Assembly: GCA_016873735.1 (NCBI GenBank)
Contig: VGWD01000001.1
Coordinates: 204,707 to 268,706 of the forward strand
Length of the DNA: 64,000 nt
DNA from: Ignavibacteria bacterium
Lineage (GTDB): Bacteria; Bacteroidota; Ignavibacteria; Kapaibacteriales; UBA961
Direction: 5' to 3'
Shown: positions 52,413 through 61,904 of the stretch, piece after piece
Layout: every line of letters begins with the position of its first letter
Position numbering within the stretch: the first letter of the stretch is position 1
Made by a program: the position numbers and the translations under genes
Notes under the pieces: model-generated
Database searches by the model: none
Told to the model about the DNA's origin: nothing
What the model saw: only the letters and a program-made list of their open reading frames with translations

Positions 52413-52859
52413 TCAATTAGAAGAATGGCTGGAATGGAGTTCTCTGAGGAGCGAGATTTCCTCAACTGTGAATGTATGTTTCCCATTAATGAATCTCATC
52501 GAAACATAATTCAATAAATCTGCTATCTCGCTATCTGATGCATACACAGGATGCATAATTCCATTATATGTTTTTCCGTTTACAATCAACTCTCCTGATA
52601 TACCCTGTAGCATCACATTAATGATACGATGTTTGTCTTCTTGAAGAAAATCACTCGACTGAAGCGGAGGATATAAACCCGGAACTCCCTCCCCATTTGA
52701 TTGATGACAAGTAGCACAATGCTTCTCATACGAACGCTTACCAGTTGCATGCTTTTCCAAATTGGATTGCTCCGTATAGTAATGAATGCCTCTCGAAACA
52801 AGATATGTCAAAGAAGCAAATGTTAAAAAAAGCAAAAGTATTGATGCTGCCTTCTTCAT
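52413..52859 (-). CDS. Membrane-anchored or exported mono-haem cytochrome c
   Basis: A 148-residue protein with an N-terminal hydrophobic helix (about 5-24) that could be an anchor or signal. A class I cytochrome c domain follows. The haem motif is CATCH at about residues 48-52. The axial methionine is probably in GIMHPVYA, following the usual NGKTYNGIMHP pattern. It probably carries electrons in the periplasm, for a terminal oxidase or dehydrogenase not seen here. The start is 6 bp after the stop codon of the propeller lipoprotein gene, so the two form an operon. It converges on the PafA-type gene with no spacer. Confidence 0.85.
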   Translation of the reverse strand: MKKAASILLLFLTFASLTYLVSRGIHYYTEQSNLEKHATGKRSYEKHCATCHQSNGEGVPGLYPPLQSSDFLQEDKHRIINVMLQGISGELIVNGKTYNGIMHPVYASDSEIADLLNYVSMRFINGKHTFTVEEISLLRELHSSHSSN

Positions 52860-52865
52860 GTTACA

Positions 52866-53888
52866 TCATTGAGGATATATAAATTTCAATTGTTGATTGG
52901 TCTGTAAAACTCTCTGCACCAAACCTGAATTATCATTCAATACGTGAATATCTTCACCATAAAGCGCCAGGACTTCCCTTCTACGATCATTATAGACAAT
53001 TCCTGTATAAATGGTCTTTGATATGGTGGAATATGTTTTATACTCTCGCGTATCAACTTTGATGAGTCCATTACTCATTGGTACAAATGCCCACTCATTT
53101 GCTGTCACTGCAAGTCCGGCTGGAATGGCATCTGCGCTGTCAATATCGCGAGTGCTTATTGTCATTTGGGCAAGAAGAACTTTTCTGTCTATGTCGATAA
53201 ATCCAATACCCGGTGTACCACGATTGGCTGAACCATTTGATTTGCCGGCTCCTTCGGATACAAACACGATTTTTGTACCGGTTGGATCATTCGACAAATA
53301 TCGAGGCGCTGTCAACACGCCATATTCTTTTTCAACTTTATTCGTTCTGGTATCAATATGCGAAATGGTATTTGATCTCAGATTTGAGACAAATAATTGA
53401 TTTTGTCTGTCACTTAAACCGGCTATGATATCAGTGGTATTCTTACCGACCGCAATGGAGCCGGCAAGTTTTTTATTCAAGATATCATATAACATCACTA
53501 TGCTGTCATTTTCAAAAATGATATATCCTGTAGTAGCATTTCCAAATGCCATTGATATCGGTTTTTTCTGAAGCGATATGAAATCTATGGTATGAATCTC
53601 GGTATAATTCGATCTATTTAATATTTTGATACTTTTTGCATCCGGCATAAGTACATAGATTTGGTCACGATAAATGAATACTTTTTGAATCCCTGTATTT
53701 GCTTCGAATATTTTTTTCTTATCTAATAATGTGGTACCGGAAACTTTATCGGAATACACAGCATTCTGATTGACGGGAATAAAAAACAGCGTCCACACGT
53801 CTTGATTCGGTGAAACAACATTTTCTTCCGGGGCACATGCACCAAGGACGCATGCCAAGGAAATCGATATTATGAGTAAGTAATTCAT
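52866..53888 (-). CDS. Beta-propeller lipoprotein
   Basis: A 340-residue protein with lipobox VLGAC (Cys18). The rest is a seven-blade-like beta propeller of YVTN or quinoprotein-amine-dehydrogenase type, with repeating strands such as KIFEANTGIQKVFIY, KLAGSIAVGKNTTDII, NTISHIDTRTNKV and IGFIDIDRKVLLAQM. No catalytic residues are visible. Being directly upstream of a cytochrome c gene, it could be an electron-transfer partner or a scaffold (inference). It lies in the long minus-strand run 42 bp after the M16 peptidase gene. Confidence 0.72.
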   Translation of the reverse strand: MNYLLIISISLACVLGACAPEENVVSPNQDVWTLFFIPVNQNAVYSDKVSGTTLLDKKKIFEANTGIQKVFIYRDQIYVLMPDAKSIKILNRSNYTEIHTIDFISLQKKPISMAFGNATTGYIIFENDSIVMLYDILNKKLAGSIAVGKNTTDIIAGLSDRQNQLFVSNLRSNTISHIDTRTNKVEKEYGVLTAPRYLSNDPTGTKIVFVSEGAGKSNGSANRGTPGIGFIDIDRKVLLAQMTISTRDIDSADAIPAGLAVTANEWAFVPMSNGLIKVDTREYKTYSTISKTIYTGIVYNDRRREVLALYGEDIHVLNDNSGLVQRVLQTNQQLKFIYPQ

Positions 53889-53930
53889 ATGTTGGGTGAA
53901 TTTACGAAAAAAGCCTTGAACTATGATGCT

Positions 53931-55223
53931 TCAATGCTGCGAAGGATGTGAATGTAATAACACCGAAGACCATCCTCGGGTTTCACAATAGGAAGCGGCC
54001 ACTCGAGAGATTTCTTCTTCTGTTACAGCATCTATCTTTTGAATAGTTTCTTGAAATGGCTCTACATGGCCTTCTTCAAGCAGACCTCTCCCAAGCGCCT
54101 GCATGCGTGATGACATACTTTCAAGGGACATGATGACCGATGCTCGCACTTGTGCCTTGGCTCTTTCCAATTCCTTTTTCCCCACGGGAGCACTATGAAT
54201 CAAGCGATTACATTCATGCAATATGGCATCTTTCGCTTTTTGAATATTCGCATTGTCACAGGCCGTGTATAGATATAGTGTACCACTGTCTGTATATAAA
54301 TCTAAAGCTGAATATACAGTATATCCCAATCCATACTTTTCACGAATCGACTGATACAATCGCGAACTCATTCCTTCACCAAGAATGATATTCAACAGAA
54401 TCAAGGCATGACGTTCCTTGGAAAGCAAACCACTTGTCACTCTGCCGAGCAATACATGCCCCTGCTGAAAAGTACGCTGTTGCATTGCATGGCTTGCCTT
54501 CCGCTTCCTGGGTTTTTCTCTGTTCTTTGACGATTTTTTTGAAACAGGCATTGTGAATGTTGATGCCACATATTCAACTATTAGTTCATGAGGGATATTA
54601 CCGGCAACTGCAATCACAATTTGATCAGGACGATACATCTCTGCTCTTGCTTTGAGCAAATCACTTCGTGTCAGTGAAGAAACGGTATCAATAGTTCCGG
54701 TAATTGAATGCGCCAAAGCATGGGAAGGAAAAAGAACCTCCTCACCTGCCTCAAAAATCACTTCTTCCGGTTCATCCTCACAAGAATGAATCTCCTCGAT
54801 GATGATCATACGTTCTTTTTCAATGTCACGGAGATCCAATGCAGGGGATAATGTCAGCTCTGCCATCAATGCATATACTTTTGAAAAGTCTTTGGACAAT
54901 GCCCTCACATAAAAGCAGGTATGTTCTTTTGTTGTGAATGCATTTGAATATGCACCCATTTGTTCGAATGCATCAGCAAGAGCTTTGGTACTTCGATATT
55001 CGGTACGGCGGAATGCCAGATGTTCCAAAAAATGAAACACCCCTTCCTTGCCCTCAATCTCATCTCTTGATCCTGAGGCGATCCAAATACCCAATGAAAA
55101 TGAATGGACATCCGGCACAAATTCACTCACCACACGAATGCCATTTGGCAATGTTGTTATTTCTGCGGAGGCATGCTGTTGCATGGAGATTGATTCTGTA
55201 CGTTTTCGAGAAGATATCTTCAT
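53931..55223 (-). CDS. M16 family zinc metallopeptidase
   Basis: A 430-residue pitrilysin/processing-peptidase family protein. The inverted zinc motif HxxEH is HFLEH at residues 64-68, and the downstream conserved glutamates are in IIIEEIHSCEDEPEEVIFEA. The C-terminal half shows the usual partner domain (KYGLGYTVYSALDLYTDSGTLYLY). The single-module length suggests a homodimer, as for bacterial processing-peptidase-like enzymes. Its start overlaps the stop codon of the cystathionine synthase/lyase gene by 4 bp. Met14 (55184) is an alternative start and removes a basic leader. No signal peptide is evident. The substrate is unknown. Confidence 0.9.
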   Translation of the reverse strand: MKISSRKRTESISMQQHASAEITTLPNGIRVVSEFVPDVHSFSLGIWIASGSRDEIEGKEGVFHFLEHLAFRRTEYRSTKALADAFEQMGAYSNAFTTKEHTCFYVRALSKDFSKVYALMAELTLSPALDLRDIEKERMIIIEEIHSCEDEPEEVIFEAGEEVLFPSHALAHSITGTIDTVSSLTRSDLLKARAEMYRPDQIVIAVAGNIPHELIVEYVASTFTMPVSKKSSKNREKPRKRKASHAMQQRTFQQGHVLLGRVTSGLLSKERHALILLNIILGEGMSSRLYQSIREKYGLGYTVYSALDLYTDSGTLYLYTACDNANIQKAKDAILHECNRLIHSAPVGKKELERAKAQVRASVIMSLESMSSRMQALGRGLLEEGHVEPFQETIQKIDAVTEEEISRVAASYCETRGWSSVLLHSHPSQH

Positions 55224-56389
55224 GATATTGCATCCAATGCATTGGCAATATCAGTCATGAGATCTTCTTTGTCTTCAATTCCAACAGATAAACGGACGAG
55301 TCCTTCGGTGATACCCAGTCGTTCTCTTTGTTCTTTTGGGATTGAACCATGTGTCATGCTCACCGGATGACAAACAAGCGATTCCACTCCTCCCAAAGAT
55401 TCTGCCAATGTGAAGAGTTTCACTGAAGTCGTAAAGGCTTTAGCTTTTTCCAAAGATCCAAGTTCAATCGAAATCATACCACCGAATCCTGTCATTTGTT
55501 GCTTGGCCAGAACATGTTGAGGATGAGTAGGCAAACCCGGATAATGCGTTGCTTGGATAGCCGGATGTTGCGAACAGAATGCAGCAATTGCTTTTGCATT
55601 TTCTTCATGTTGCTTCATCCTAACTGACAATGTTTTAATTGATCGCAAGCATAACCAACATTCCATCGGCCCAGGAACTGCACCTGCAGCATTTTGAATG
55701 AAACGCAATTGATCAGCAATATGCTCTTCCTTGGCAACCACAATTCCACTCACAAGATCAGAGTGGCCACCCAGATATTTTGTTGCGCTATGCAAAACGA
55801 TATCAGCACCCAATGTGATCGGTTTCTGTGCATATGGACTTGCAAATGTATTGTCAACAATCAATAGTGAATGCGCATCATGAGCAATTGATGCCAATGC
55901 GGTAATATCAGTCAACTTCATCATTGGATTGGTTGGCGATTCTGTGTAGATCATTGTTGTCTTACCAGGTTGAATGGCTGATTTCACAGCATCATGATTT
56001 GTCATGTCTACAACAGAAAACTCTATGCCATAACGTTTCAACACTTTGTCGAATAAGCGAAATGTTCCACCATACATGTCTTCGGCACAAATCACATGAT
56101 CTCCGGATGAAAGCAAACGCATGACTGCATCAATGGCAGCCATACCACTTCCGAAAGCAAATCCGGCACAACCTTGCTCCAAATTGGCCATGCTAGCTTC
56201 CCAAGCAAATCTTGTGGGATTTTGTGTTCGGGCATATTCAAACCCCTTATGTTGACCTATGCCTTCTTGAGCATATGTAGAAGTTTGATATAAGGGGACT
56301 GTCACCGCACCTGTCAATGGGTCGGGCTCTTGTCCTGCATGAATGGCTCTTGTGGAAAATCCGAAGTGTTGTGGATCATAGTTGGGCAT
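55220..56389 (-). CDS. Cystathionine gamma-synthase/gamma-lyase family PLP enzyme
   Basis: A 389-residue trans-sulfuration enzyme of the Cys/Met metabolism PLP family. The PLP lysine is Lys204 in LHSATKYLGGHSD. Other family blocks are GFEYARTQNPTR (about 49-60), FGSGMAAIDAV (about 79-89), EDMYGGTFRLF and ETPTNP-like ESPTNPM. The C-terminal SLGGVESLVCHPVSMTHGSIP is also typical. Synthase (metB), lyase (mccB) and related activities cannot be separated by eye. It overlaps the M16 peptidase by 4 bp and lies 53 bp after the amidotransferase-fold protein gene, all in one direction. Confidence 0.93.
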   Translation of the reverse strand: MPNYDPQHFGFSTRAIHAGQEPDPLTGAVTVPLYQTSTYAQEGIGQHKGFEYARTQNPTRFAWEASMANLEQGCAGFAFGSGMAAIDAVMRLLSSGDHVICAEDMYGGTFRLFDKVLKRYGIEFSVVDMTNHDAVKSAIQPGKTTMIYTESPTNPMMKLTDITALASIAHDAHSLLIVDNTFASPYAQKPITLGADIVLHSATKYLGGHSDLVSGIVVAKEEHIADQLRFIQNAAGAVPGPMECWLCLRSIKTLSVRMKQHEENAKAIAAFCSQHPAIQATHYPGLPTHPQHVLAKQQMTGFGGMISIELGSLEKAKAFTTSVKLFTLAESLGGVESLVCHPVSMTHGSIPKEQRERLGITEGLVRLSVGIEDKEDLMTDIANALDAIS

Positions 56390-56442
56390 GACGAATTCCT
56401 GAAAATGATATGCAAAGATACCCTTTTGGCGACTTTCTTTTT

Positions 56443-57723
56443 TCAGGTTTTCTGCTTTTTCTTCTTGGCTGCGGGAAATAGAATATTATTAAGGATTAGC
56501 CGATAACCCGGGGAATTCTTATGGAGCGAAATGTCGGTTGGAGGATCTCCAACTGCATGCTGATAATCTTCGGGATCATGCCCACCATACCATGTGAATG
56601 TTCCACGCCCCACATTTCCATGGAGATATTTCACTTCGTCAGTTCCCTCTCTTTCAGCAAGTACCGTGACAGACTTTTTGATTTGCTCTTTATGAAAGGC
56701 CGTTGTTTGTCCAAGAAAATTCTTAATCACATTTGCATGACATTGCGTAAGCATGGTCGGGACTGGATCATATTTTGCGGAGAAGTCAAAAAGAGTGAAA
56801 TAATCAACTGCCTGATTATTTACTCTGAAACTTGCATCAACATCAATGGTTGAATATTCATATCTGTAAGGATCGGTATAAATTTCGAAATTTTCGAATG
56901 CGAATGTTTGGCTGAAGTCAATCTTCGCATCATATCCCGGTTGAACCGGATCACCGTCGAACATTGTTTCGCAAATATCGGTTCTTGCAGCCGCGAGTGC
57001 TATGTCATAGGAATCAGTGGCAGAGCACATTGCAAACATGAAGCCACCCTGCTCTATGTAAGATTTGATCTTTCGAACTATAGCACGTTTGAGTTCTGAA
57101 ACTTTTTTGAACCCCATCCTCTTTGCAGTGGTTTCCAGAAGTGTCACTTGCTGTATATACCACGGGGCTGTGGCATAATTCGCAAAGAATTTACCGTATT
57201 GACCCGTAAAATCTTCATGATGCAAATGAAGCCAGTCATAATCACTCAATTTCTCACGAAGTACTTCTTCATCCCATATTTTGTCATATTTCACTTCGGC
57301 ATATTCCAAAACCATGGTCACAGCATCATCCCAAGGGCGTGAGCCAGGAGGCGTATACACTGCTATGCGAGGTGGCTTTTCTAGTTTCACTACATCCATA
57401 TTTGTCTTTTCGCTTTGCACTTCGGCATATATGGTCTGTGCCTGAGATGTGCTTAATTGTTCAAAACTGACCCCTCGTATTCTGCATTCTGCTATCAAAA
57501 AGGATTCTGCATCAACAAGAAATGATCCACCTCGATAATTCAATAACCATTCTGTTTGAACATTTTTTGTAAGAGCCCAATATGTGAGTCCATATGCTTT
57601 TAGATGATCTGTCTGGGTAAGATCCATGGGGATCAATACTTTTTGAGCATAGGCAGCACTAAGCATGAAGATGCTTATAAATGAAATCAAAAAATGAAAT
57701 GTGCCTCGTTTTAATGCAATCAT
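56443..57723 (-). CDS. Secreted glutamine-amidotransferase-fold protein of unknown function
   Basis: A 426-residue exported protein with a signal peptide (about 1-26, ends AYAQ). It is near full-length similar, from memory, to a conserved Bacteroidota protein. Shared blocks are LIPMDLTQTDHLKAYGLTYW, NYRGGSFLVD, DWLHLHHEDFTGQYGKF, FMFAMCSATDSYDIALA and the end PAAKKKKQKT. Databases often label such proteins asparagine synthetase B, but neither the N-terminal Cys nucleophile nor the ATP-PPase domain of that enzyme is present. The MCSATDS turn looks like the nucleophile elbow of class I amidotransferase folds. It starts within the flippase gene end (4-bp overlap), which suggests an envelope-related role (inference). 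Confidence 0.75.
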   Translation of the reverse strand: MIALKRGTFHFLISFISIFMLSAAYAQKVLIPMDLTQTDHLKAYGLTYWALTKNVQTEWLLNYRGGSFLVDAESFLIAECRIRGVSFEQLSTSQAQTIYAEVQSEKTNMDVVKLEKPPRIAVYTPPGSRPWDDAVTMVLEYAEVKYDKIWDEEVLREKLSDYDWLHLHHEDFTGQYGKFFANYATAPWYIQQVTLLETTAKRMGFKKVSELKRAIVRKIKSYIEQGGFMFAMCSATDSYDIALAAARTDICETMFDGDPVQPGYDAKIDFSQTFAFENFEIYTDPYRYEYSTIDVDASFRVNNQAVDYFTLFDFSAKYDPVPTMLTQCHANVIKNFLGQTTAFHKEQIKKSVTVLAEREGTDEVKYLHGNVGRGTFTWYGGHDPEDYQHAVGDPPTDISLHKNSPGYRLILNNILFPAAKKKKQKT

Positions 57724-59171
57724 GATTTATTGCCAAACACTCTTTTGATGAATTGCTTTTCTTGAAAATTGAGTATCCCTGTCGTGAAAAGAATGGTTGG
57801 AAAAGCAATGAGAAGAATGCCATTCATAAACCCATTGAATTCCATCAATACAGACGCTGCGTATAACAAGACAGTCACAATGACTGTTCCCAAACATCGA
57901 GTCCATTCATATGGAATTGGAAAAGCATTCATCGAAATCCGCCATAATATTCCCGCACTTATGGCATAGGCAAAAAAGGTAGCCCATGCACCACCATATA
58001 TTCCAAAATGAGGAACAAGTACGAAGAGCAATACAATGTTTGTTACAGCAGCAAGACCGGTAGCAATGGGCAACCAGCCGGTTCTTTTTGTGATATGCAA
58101 ACCCAAAGCCATGTTGGTTGCAACTCCGTTTAAAATATATCCCGCCAATATGATTGGAATGATTCCCAATCCTTCCCAATAGGATGGGTGAATGAGGGAA
58201 ACTTCTCCGATTGACAAAGACACGATATCTTTGATGAATAATGCAATCAGCAAGAATAGAAAACAGGCAATGATTACAAAGTATGTAAAGATGCGTGCAA
58301 ATAAGCGGGGTGCATCATCATCTTCATGATGGGAGAGATAAAATGGTTTATATGCGAATTCAAAGACGGCTACAAGCATCATCATTGGTATTCCAAGACG
58401 ATAATTTGCTTGATAAAGTCCGGTGATGTCAGAACCTGCAATTGATGACATGATTGGGCGATCTGCCACTTGAAGCATCATACCTGAGAAAGCTGATGGC
58501 ATGGTTGGTAAACCAAAAGACATCATTTCCTTCGCCAATACGGTATCGAATGTTCTTCTCAACCATTTGAAAATAATGGGAAGAACCCCAATCACTGCAA
58601 ACAAAGATGAAATGATACCGGAAATGATGATACCTTTCAGACCCATATGCAGATAACCAACCAATACTATATTGAGTATGAGATTGATGGCTACATTTGT
58701 TATGCGAAGCAGACCGAACATCTTCGCTTTTCTTTGCATTCTCAATAAATTGTACGGAACGGTTGTCAAAGCATCAAACAAGGGAATTAATGCAATGGCT
58801 CTTATGAGATCGCCATGACCTTTAATATCAGGAATCCATGATGCAATGGAATCGGCTGAAAAGAGTATGACAGTTGTAAACACACTGCCTATGAGTGCAA
58901 TCATCCACCAAGAGAATGAGAATGCTTGCTCTGTCTTATGCGCGTCTTTTGGTGAGTAGAATCTCAGAAATGCCGTATCCATCCCAAATGCATAGATCAC
59001 ATTGACGAATGCCAGCAGCGAATACAAATAAGCATAAACCCCAAATTCGGATCTATTCGTAAGCGCATTGGTGTATAAAGGAGTGAGCAGAAAACTCATC
59101 GACCGGGTCAAGAGCGTGGTCACACCATATATTGCCGCATCCGAAGCGAGAAGTTGAATCTTTGCTCTCAT
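57720..59171 (-). CDS. Polysaccharide flippase-like MOP-superfamily transporter
   Basis: A 483-residue integral membrane protein with about 14 hydrophobic segments and the start SDAAIYGVTTLLTRSMSFLL typical of Wzx/polysaccharide-biosynthesis (MviN/MATE-like) exporters. The helix-2 region PLYTNALTNRSEFGVYAYLYS and the middle GLYQANYRLGIPMMMLV fit the family. These proteins flip undecaprenyl-linked glycans across the inner membrane. There are no glycosyltransferase genes next to it. The 4-bp overlap with the amidotransferase-fold gene implies coupled translation. The substrate is unknown. Confidence 0.85.
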   Translation of the reverse strand: MRAKIQLLASDAAIYGVTTLLTRSMSFLLTPLYTNALTNRSEFGVYAYLYSLLAFVNVIYAFGMDTAFLRFYSPKDAHKTEQAFSFSWWMIALIGSVFTTVILFSADSIASWIPDIKGHGDLIRAIALIPLFDALTTVPYNLLRMQRKAKMFGLLRITNVAINLILNIVLVGYLHMGLKGIIISGIISSLFAVIGVLPIIFKWLRRTFDTVLAKEMMSFGLPTMPSAFSGMMLQVADRPIMSSIAGSDITGLYQANYRLGIPMMMLVAVFEFAYKPFYLSHHEDDDAPRLFARIFTYFVIIACFLFLLIALFIKDIVSLSIGEVSLIHPSYWEGLGIIPIILAGYILNGVATNMALGLHITKRTGWLPIATGLAAVTNIVLLFVLVPHFGIYGGAWATFFAYAISAGILWRISMNAFPIPYEWTRCLGTVIVTVLLYAASVLMEFNGFMNGILLIAFPTILFTTGILNFQEKQFIKRVFGNKS

Positions 59172-59318
59172 ATTCCATCAATCGTAAATCTAGCGCAATA
59201 TATGAAGTTCAGCAATGGTTTGGGGCTATCAATTACCATTGCTGCATTGTTTCTCTTCATGCAAATTCCTTGATAGTGTTCCATGAATGCTATGTAGTCA
59301 ATCTTCTCTTGCAAAGAA

Positions 59319-59519
59319 TCAAATGCTCTTTTCTTCTTTTATTTTTTGGATGAATTCACTCATGAAAGCAAGAGAGTCAGGAAGATTGAGGCTTAGCTGA
59401 ACTCCGCCATTGAGCTCCAAATCAACATAGATTTCATTTTTTTAATAATCATATTGCACTTTTATGTCTCGCACATCGGAAAGAGAGATGGCATGTTTGC
59501 CAATTTGTAGAATATGCAT
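59319..59519 (-). pseudogene. Small protein gene with in-frame stop
   Basis: The minus strand from ATG 59519 reads MHILQIGKHAISLSDVRDIK and VQYDY, then TAA at 59442-59444. It continues in the same frame as KNEIYVDLELNGGVQLSLNL, PDSLAFMSEFIQ and KIKEEKSI with a TGA at 59319. Together this is a coherent 66-residue beta/alpha protein interrupted by one nonsense codon beside an A-tract. I do not recognise the family. It lies between the O-methyltransferase and flippase genes in the same direction. A sequencing error in the A-rich tract is possible. The rest of 59172-59600 holds nothing I recognise. Confidence 0.6.
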
Positions 59520-59600
59520 GGTACTTGTCCAAAATAGATGGAATACTATCCGTTTGCTTAAAGAAGTTCTTGAATCGAAAATTGCGATGCATATCAAATG

Positions 59601-60266
59601 TTATTGTTTTACTGCCATGCACATTCCATCACCAAGAGGGACAATGCAAGGATGAAGCAAGAATTCATGTCGTTTCACATATTCATTGAATGCCTGAATA
59701 CCTTTCACATTTTCGGGTTCAAATTCCGGCTCAACATCTGCAATATATCCCCATGCAAGTGCATTGTCACCAATGAGCAAACCACCGGAAGTCAATGAGG
59801 GAATGAGCAATTCGGCATAGTGAACATAAGATGGCTTATCTGCATCAATGAACACTATATCGATCTTTGCCGGAATCTCTTGTTCCAATAAGTTCGCTGC
59901 ATCACCTTCATGAACGATTATTCGATCTTGCACATTGAATTTTTTGGCTTGTCTTTCGATGAATGAACAATACTGAGAATCCTTCTCATAGCAATGTATT
60001 GTTCCTCCTTCTTTCATCGCCAATGCCATTGTGATTGCTGAATAACCCGCCAATGAACCAACTTCAACTATGGTTTGTGCTTTGGTTAATTGAACCAACA
60101 TCTGCAAAAATGCACCCTGGACTCCGCCAATTGATATTGGAGGAATGCCGGCTTGTTCTGCTTCCTTTAATAATTGTGCAAGTTCCGGAGTTTCAGATGA
60201 AAACATGCTCTCAGCATAATGAGATAATGCTTCATTCATCAATGTGGGAATTATAGCCATGATCAA
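59601..60266 (-). CDS. O-methyltransferase (class I, CCoAOMT-like)
   Basis: A 221-residue SAM-dependent O-methyltransferase of the methyltransferase_3/caffeoyl-CoA-type family. Motif I is EVGSLAGYSAITMA (about 71-84). The acidic loop is CYEKDSQYCSF. The metal and substrate loop is VFIDADKPSYVHYAELLIP, and LLIGDNALAWG follows. Bacterial members methylate catechol-type hydroxyls or tRNA 5-hydroxyuridine (TrmR type); the substrate here is not evident. Its start overlaps the end of pgi by 4 bp. Met3 is an alternative start. An intact small methyltransferase here contrasts with the dead one at 8826-9448. Confidence 0.88.
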   Translation of the reverse strand: MIMAIIPTLMNEALSHYAESMFSSETPELAQLLKEAEQAGIPPISIGGVQGAFLQMLVQLTKAQTIVEVGSLAGYSAITMALAMKEGGTIHCYEKDSQYCSFIERQAKKFNVQDRIIVHEGDAANLLEQEIPAKIDIVFIDADKPSYVHYAELLIPSLTSGGLLIGDNALAWGYIADVEPEFEPENVKGIQAFNEYVKRHEFLLHPCIVPLGDGMCMAVKQ

Positions 60267-61894
60267 GACCTGAACTTATGCATGGATATTAGAAATTGTC
60301 CTATTGAAGAATCATCTACGTTGTTGATCTCAGAGGGATCTTTCACTGCAGGTAATATTTTTTTTGCAAGAACCTTACCTAATTCAACTCCCCATTGATC
60401 ATAAGAACAAATATCCCAAACATATCCTTGGACAAATGTTCTATGTTCATAAAGTGCAATAAGCCAACCCAAAGTAAATGGAGTAAGCTCCTTCAACATG
60501 ATTGTTGTCGATGGTCTATCACCTGAAAACACTTTATGCGGTATCAATGCTTTTTTATCTTCATTACCAAGGTATGAAAAGGAAAGATCCTGAGCTACTT
60601 CCTGAGTTGTTTTTCCATGCATCAAGGCTGCAGATTGGGCGGCACAATTAGCCAGAAGTCTTTCGTGCAAATCATCCACCGGATTCAAAGAACGAGCACA
60701 AACAATAAATTCCGTATTAACCTTTTCCGTCCCTTGATGCAATAATTGGAAAAAGGAATGTTGGGCATCCGTTCCGGGAAGACCCCAAATTATGGGCGAA
60801 GTATGATGAGCCAATTCATGACCATCAATGCTAATGGATTTTCCATTGCTTTCCATAATCATTTGTTGTAAAAATGCGGGAAACATGCGTAAGTATTCAT
60901 CATATGGAATAATGGCTTGCGAACGAATATCATAAGACATGCTATTCAATACATCAATGAGTCCGAGTAAAAGAGGAATATTGTCTTCTTCTTTTGTCTC
61001 GGACATATGATTGTCCATCGAATGAGCACCGGCAAGAAAAGCTTCAAAATGATCGAAACCTAAACTTATTGCTATTGATAATCCTATAGCAGACCAAACA
61101 GAATATCTTCCGCCAACCCAATCCCAAAAGCCGAAGACATGTTCAGGTAGGATACCAAATTCTCGAGTCTTTTCAAGATTTGCAGAAACTGCACAAGCAT
61201 GCAATTCCCATGATGTTCCACCATGTGAAAAAAACCATGCTTTTGCCGCCATGGCATTTGCCATGGTTTCTTCCGTTGTGAATGTCTTTGATGATATGAT
61301 GAACAATGTTGTTTCAGGTGAACATGTTCTCAAAGTTTCAGTCAAATGGGTAGGATCAATATTCGAAACAAAATGTATTGCAAGATCTCTGCGAGAGTAA
61401 AACTTCAATGCATCACAAACCATGTTTGGACCCAAATCAGATCCACCTATTCCAATATTGACGATATCAGTGAATTGCTTGCCTGAATATCCCCTATTGA
61501 CTCCTGAGCGGATTGAATCACTGAATGCTTTCATTCTATCCAATACCTGATGGACATCCTCTATGACATCATTTCCATCAATGACGATCGATTTCCCTTT
61601 GGGAGCACGCAATGCAGTATGCAATACACTACGTTGTTCAGTAGCATTGACTTTGGCACCATTCATCATTTCATTGAAATGCTCTTGAATGCGAATCTCT
61701 CGAGCAAATGTGCATAGTTCACTCAACAATTGTCTATTGATTCTTTGTCTAGAAAAATCAACAAATGCAAAAAGCAATGTTCTTGAACATGCATCAATAC
61801 GATTTGCATCCTCAATGAATAATTCTTTCAGATGTGTATCCCGCAACACAGATGCATGTTGTTCAATTATACTCCAATGTTTGTTCATGATCAA
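60263..61894 (-). CDS. pgi: Glucose-6-phosphate isomerase
   Basis: A 543-residue phosphoglucose isomerase that interconverts glucose 6-phosphate and fructose 6-phosphate. The SIS-fold blocks are clear: NIGIGGSDLGPNMV (about 146-159), FVSNIDPTHLTETL, SSKTFTTEETMANA, GGRYSVWSAIGLSI and GLPGTDAQHSFFQLLHQGTE, with KVFSGDRPSTT further on. Length matches the eubacterial/eukaryotic long form. The gene is in a minus-strand series: TPR protein (10 bp upstream), pgi, O-methyltransferase (4-bp overlap). Confidence 0.96.
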   Translation of the reverse strand: MIMNKHWSIIEQHASVLRDTHLKELFIEDANRIDACSRTLLFAFVDFSRQRINRQLLSELCTFAREIRIQEHFNEMMNGAKVNATEQRSVLHTALRAPKGKSIVIDGNDVIEDVHQVLDRMKAFSDSIRSGVNRGYSGKQFTDIVNIGIGGSDLGPNMVCDALKFYSRRDLAIHFVSNIDPTHLTETLRTCSPETTLFIISSKTFTTEETMANAMAAKAWFFSHGGTSWELHACAVSANLEKTREFGILPEHVFGFWDWVGGRYSVWSAIGLSIAISLGFDHFEAFLAGAHSMDNHMSETKEEDNIPLLLGLIDVLNSMSYDIRSQAIIPYDEYLRMFPAFLQQMIMESNGKSISIDGHELAHHTSPIIWGLPGTDAQHSFFQLLHQGTEKVNTEFIVCARSLNPVDDLHERLLANCAAQSAALMHGKTTQEVAQDLSFSYLGNEDKKALIPHKVFSGDRPSTTIMLKELTPFTLGWLIALYEHRTFVQGYVWDICSYDQWGVELGKVLAKKILPAVKDPSEINNVDDSSIGQFLISMHKFRS

Positions 61895-61904
61895 TGATAT
61901 CCTA

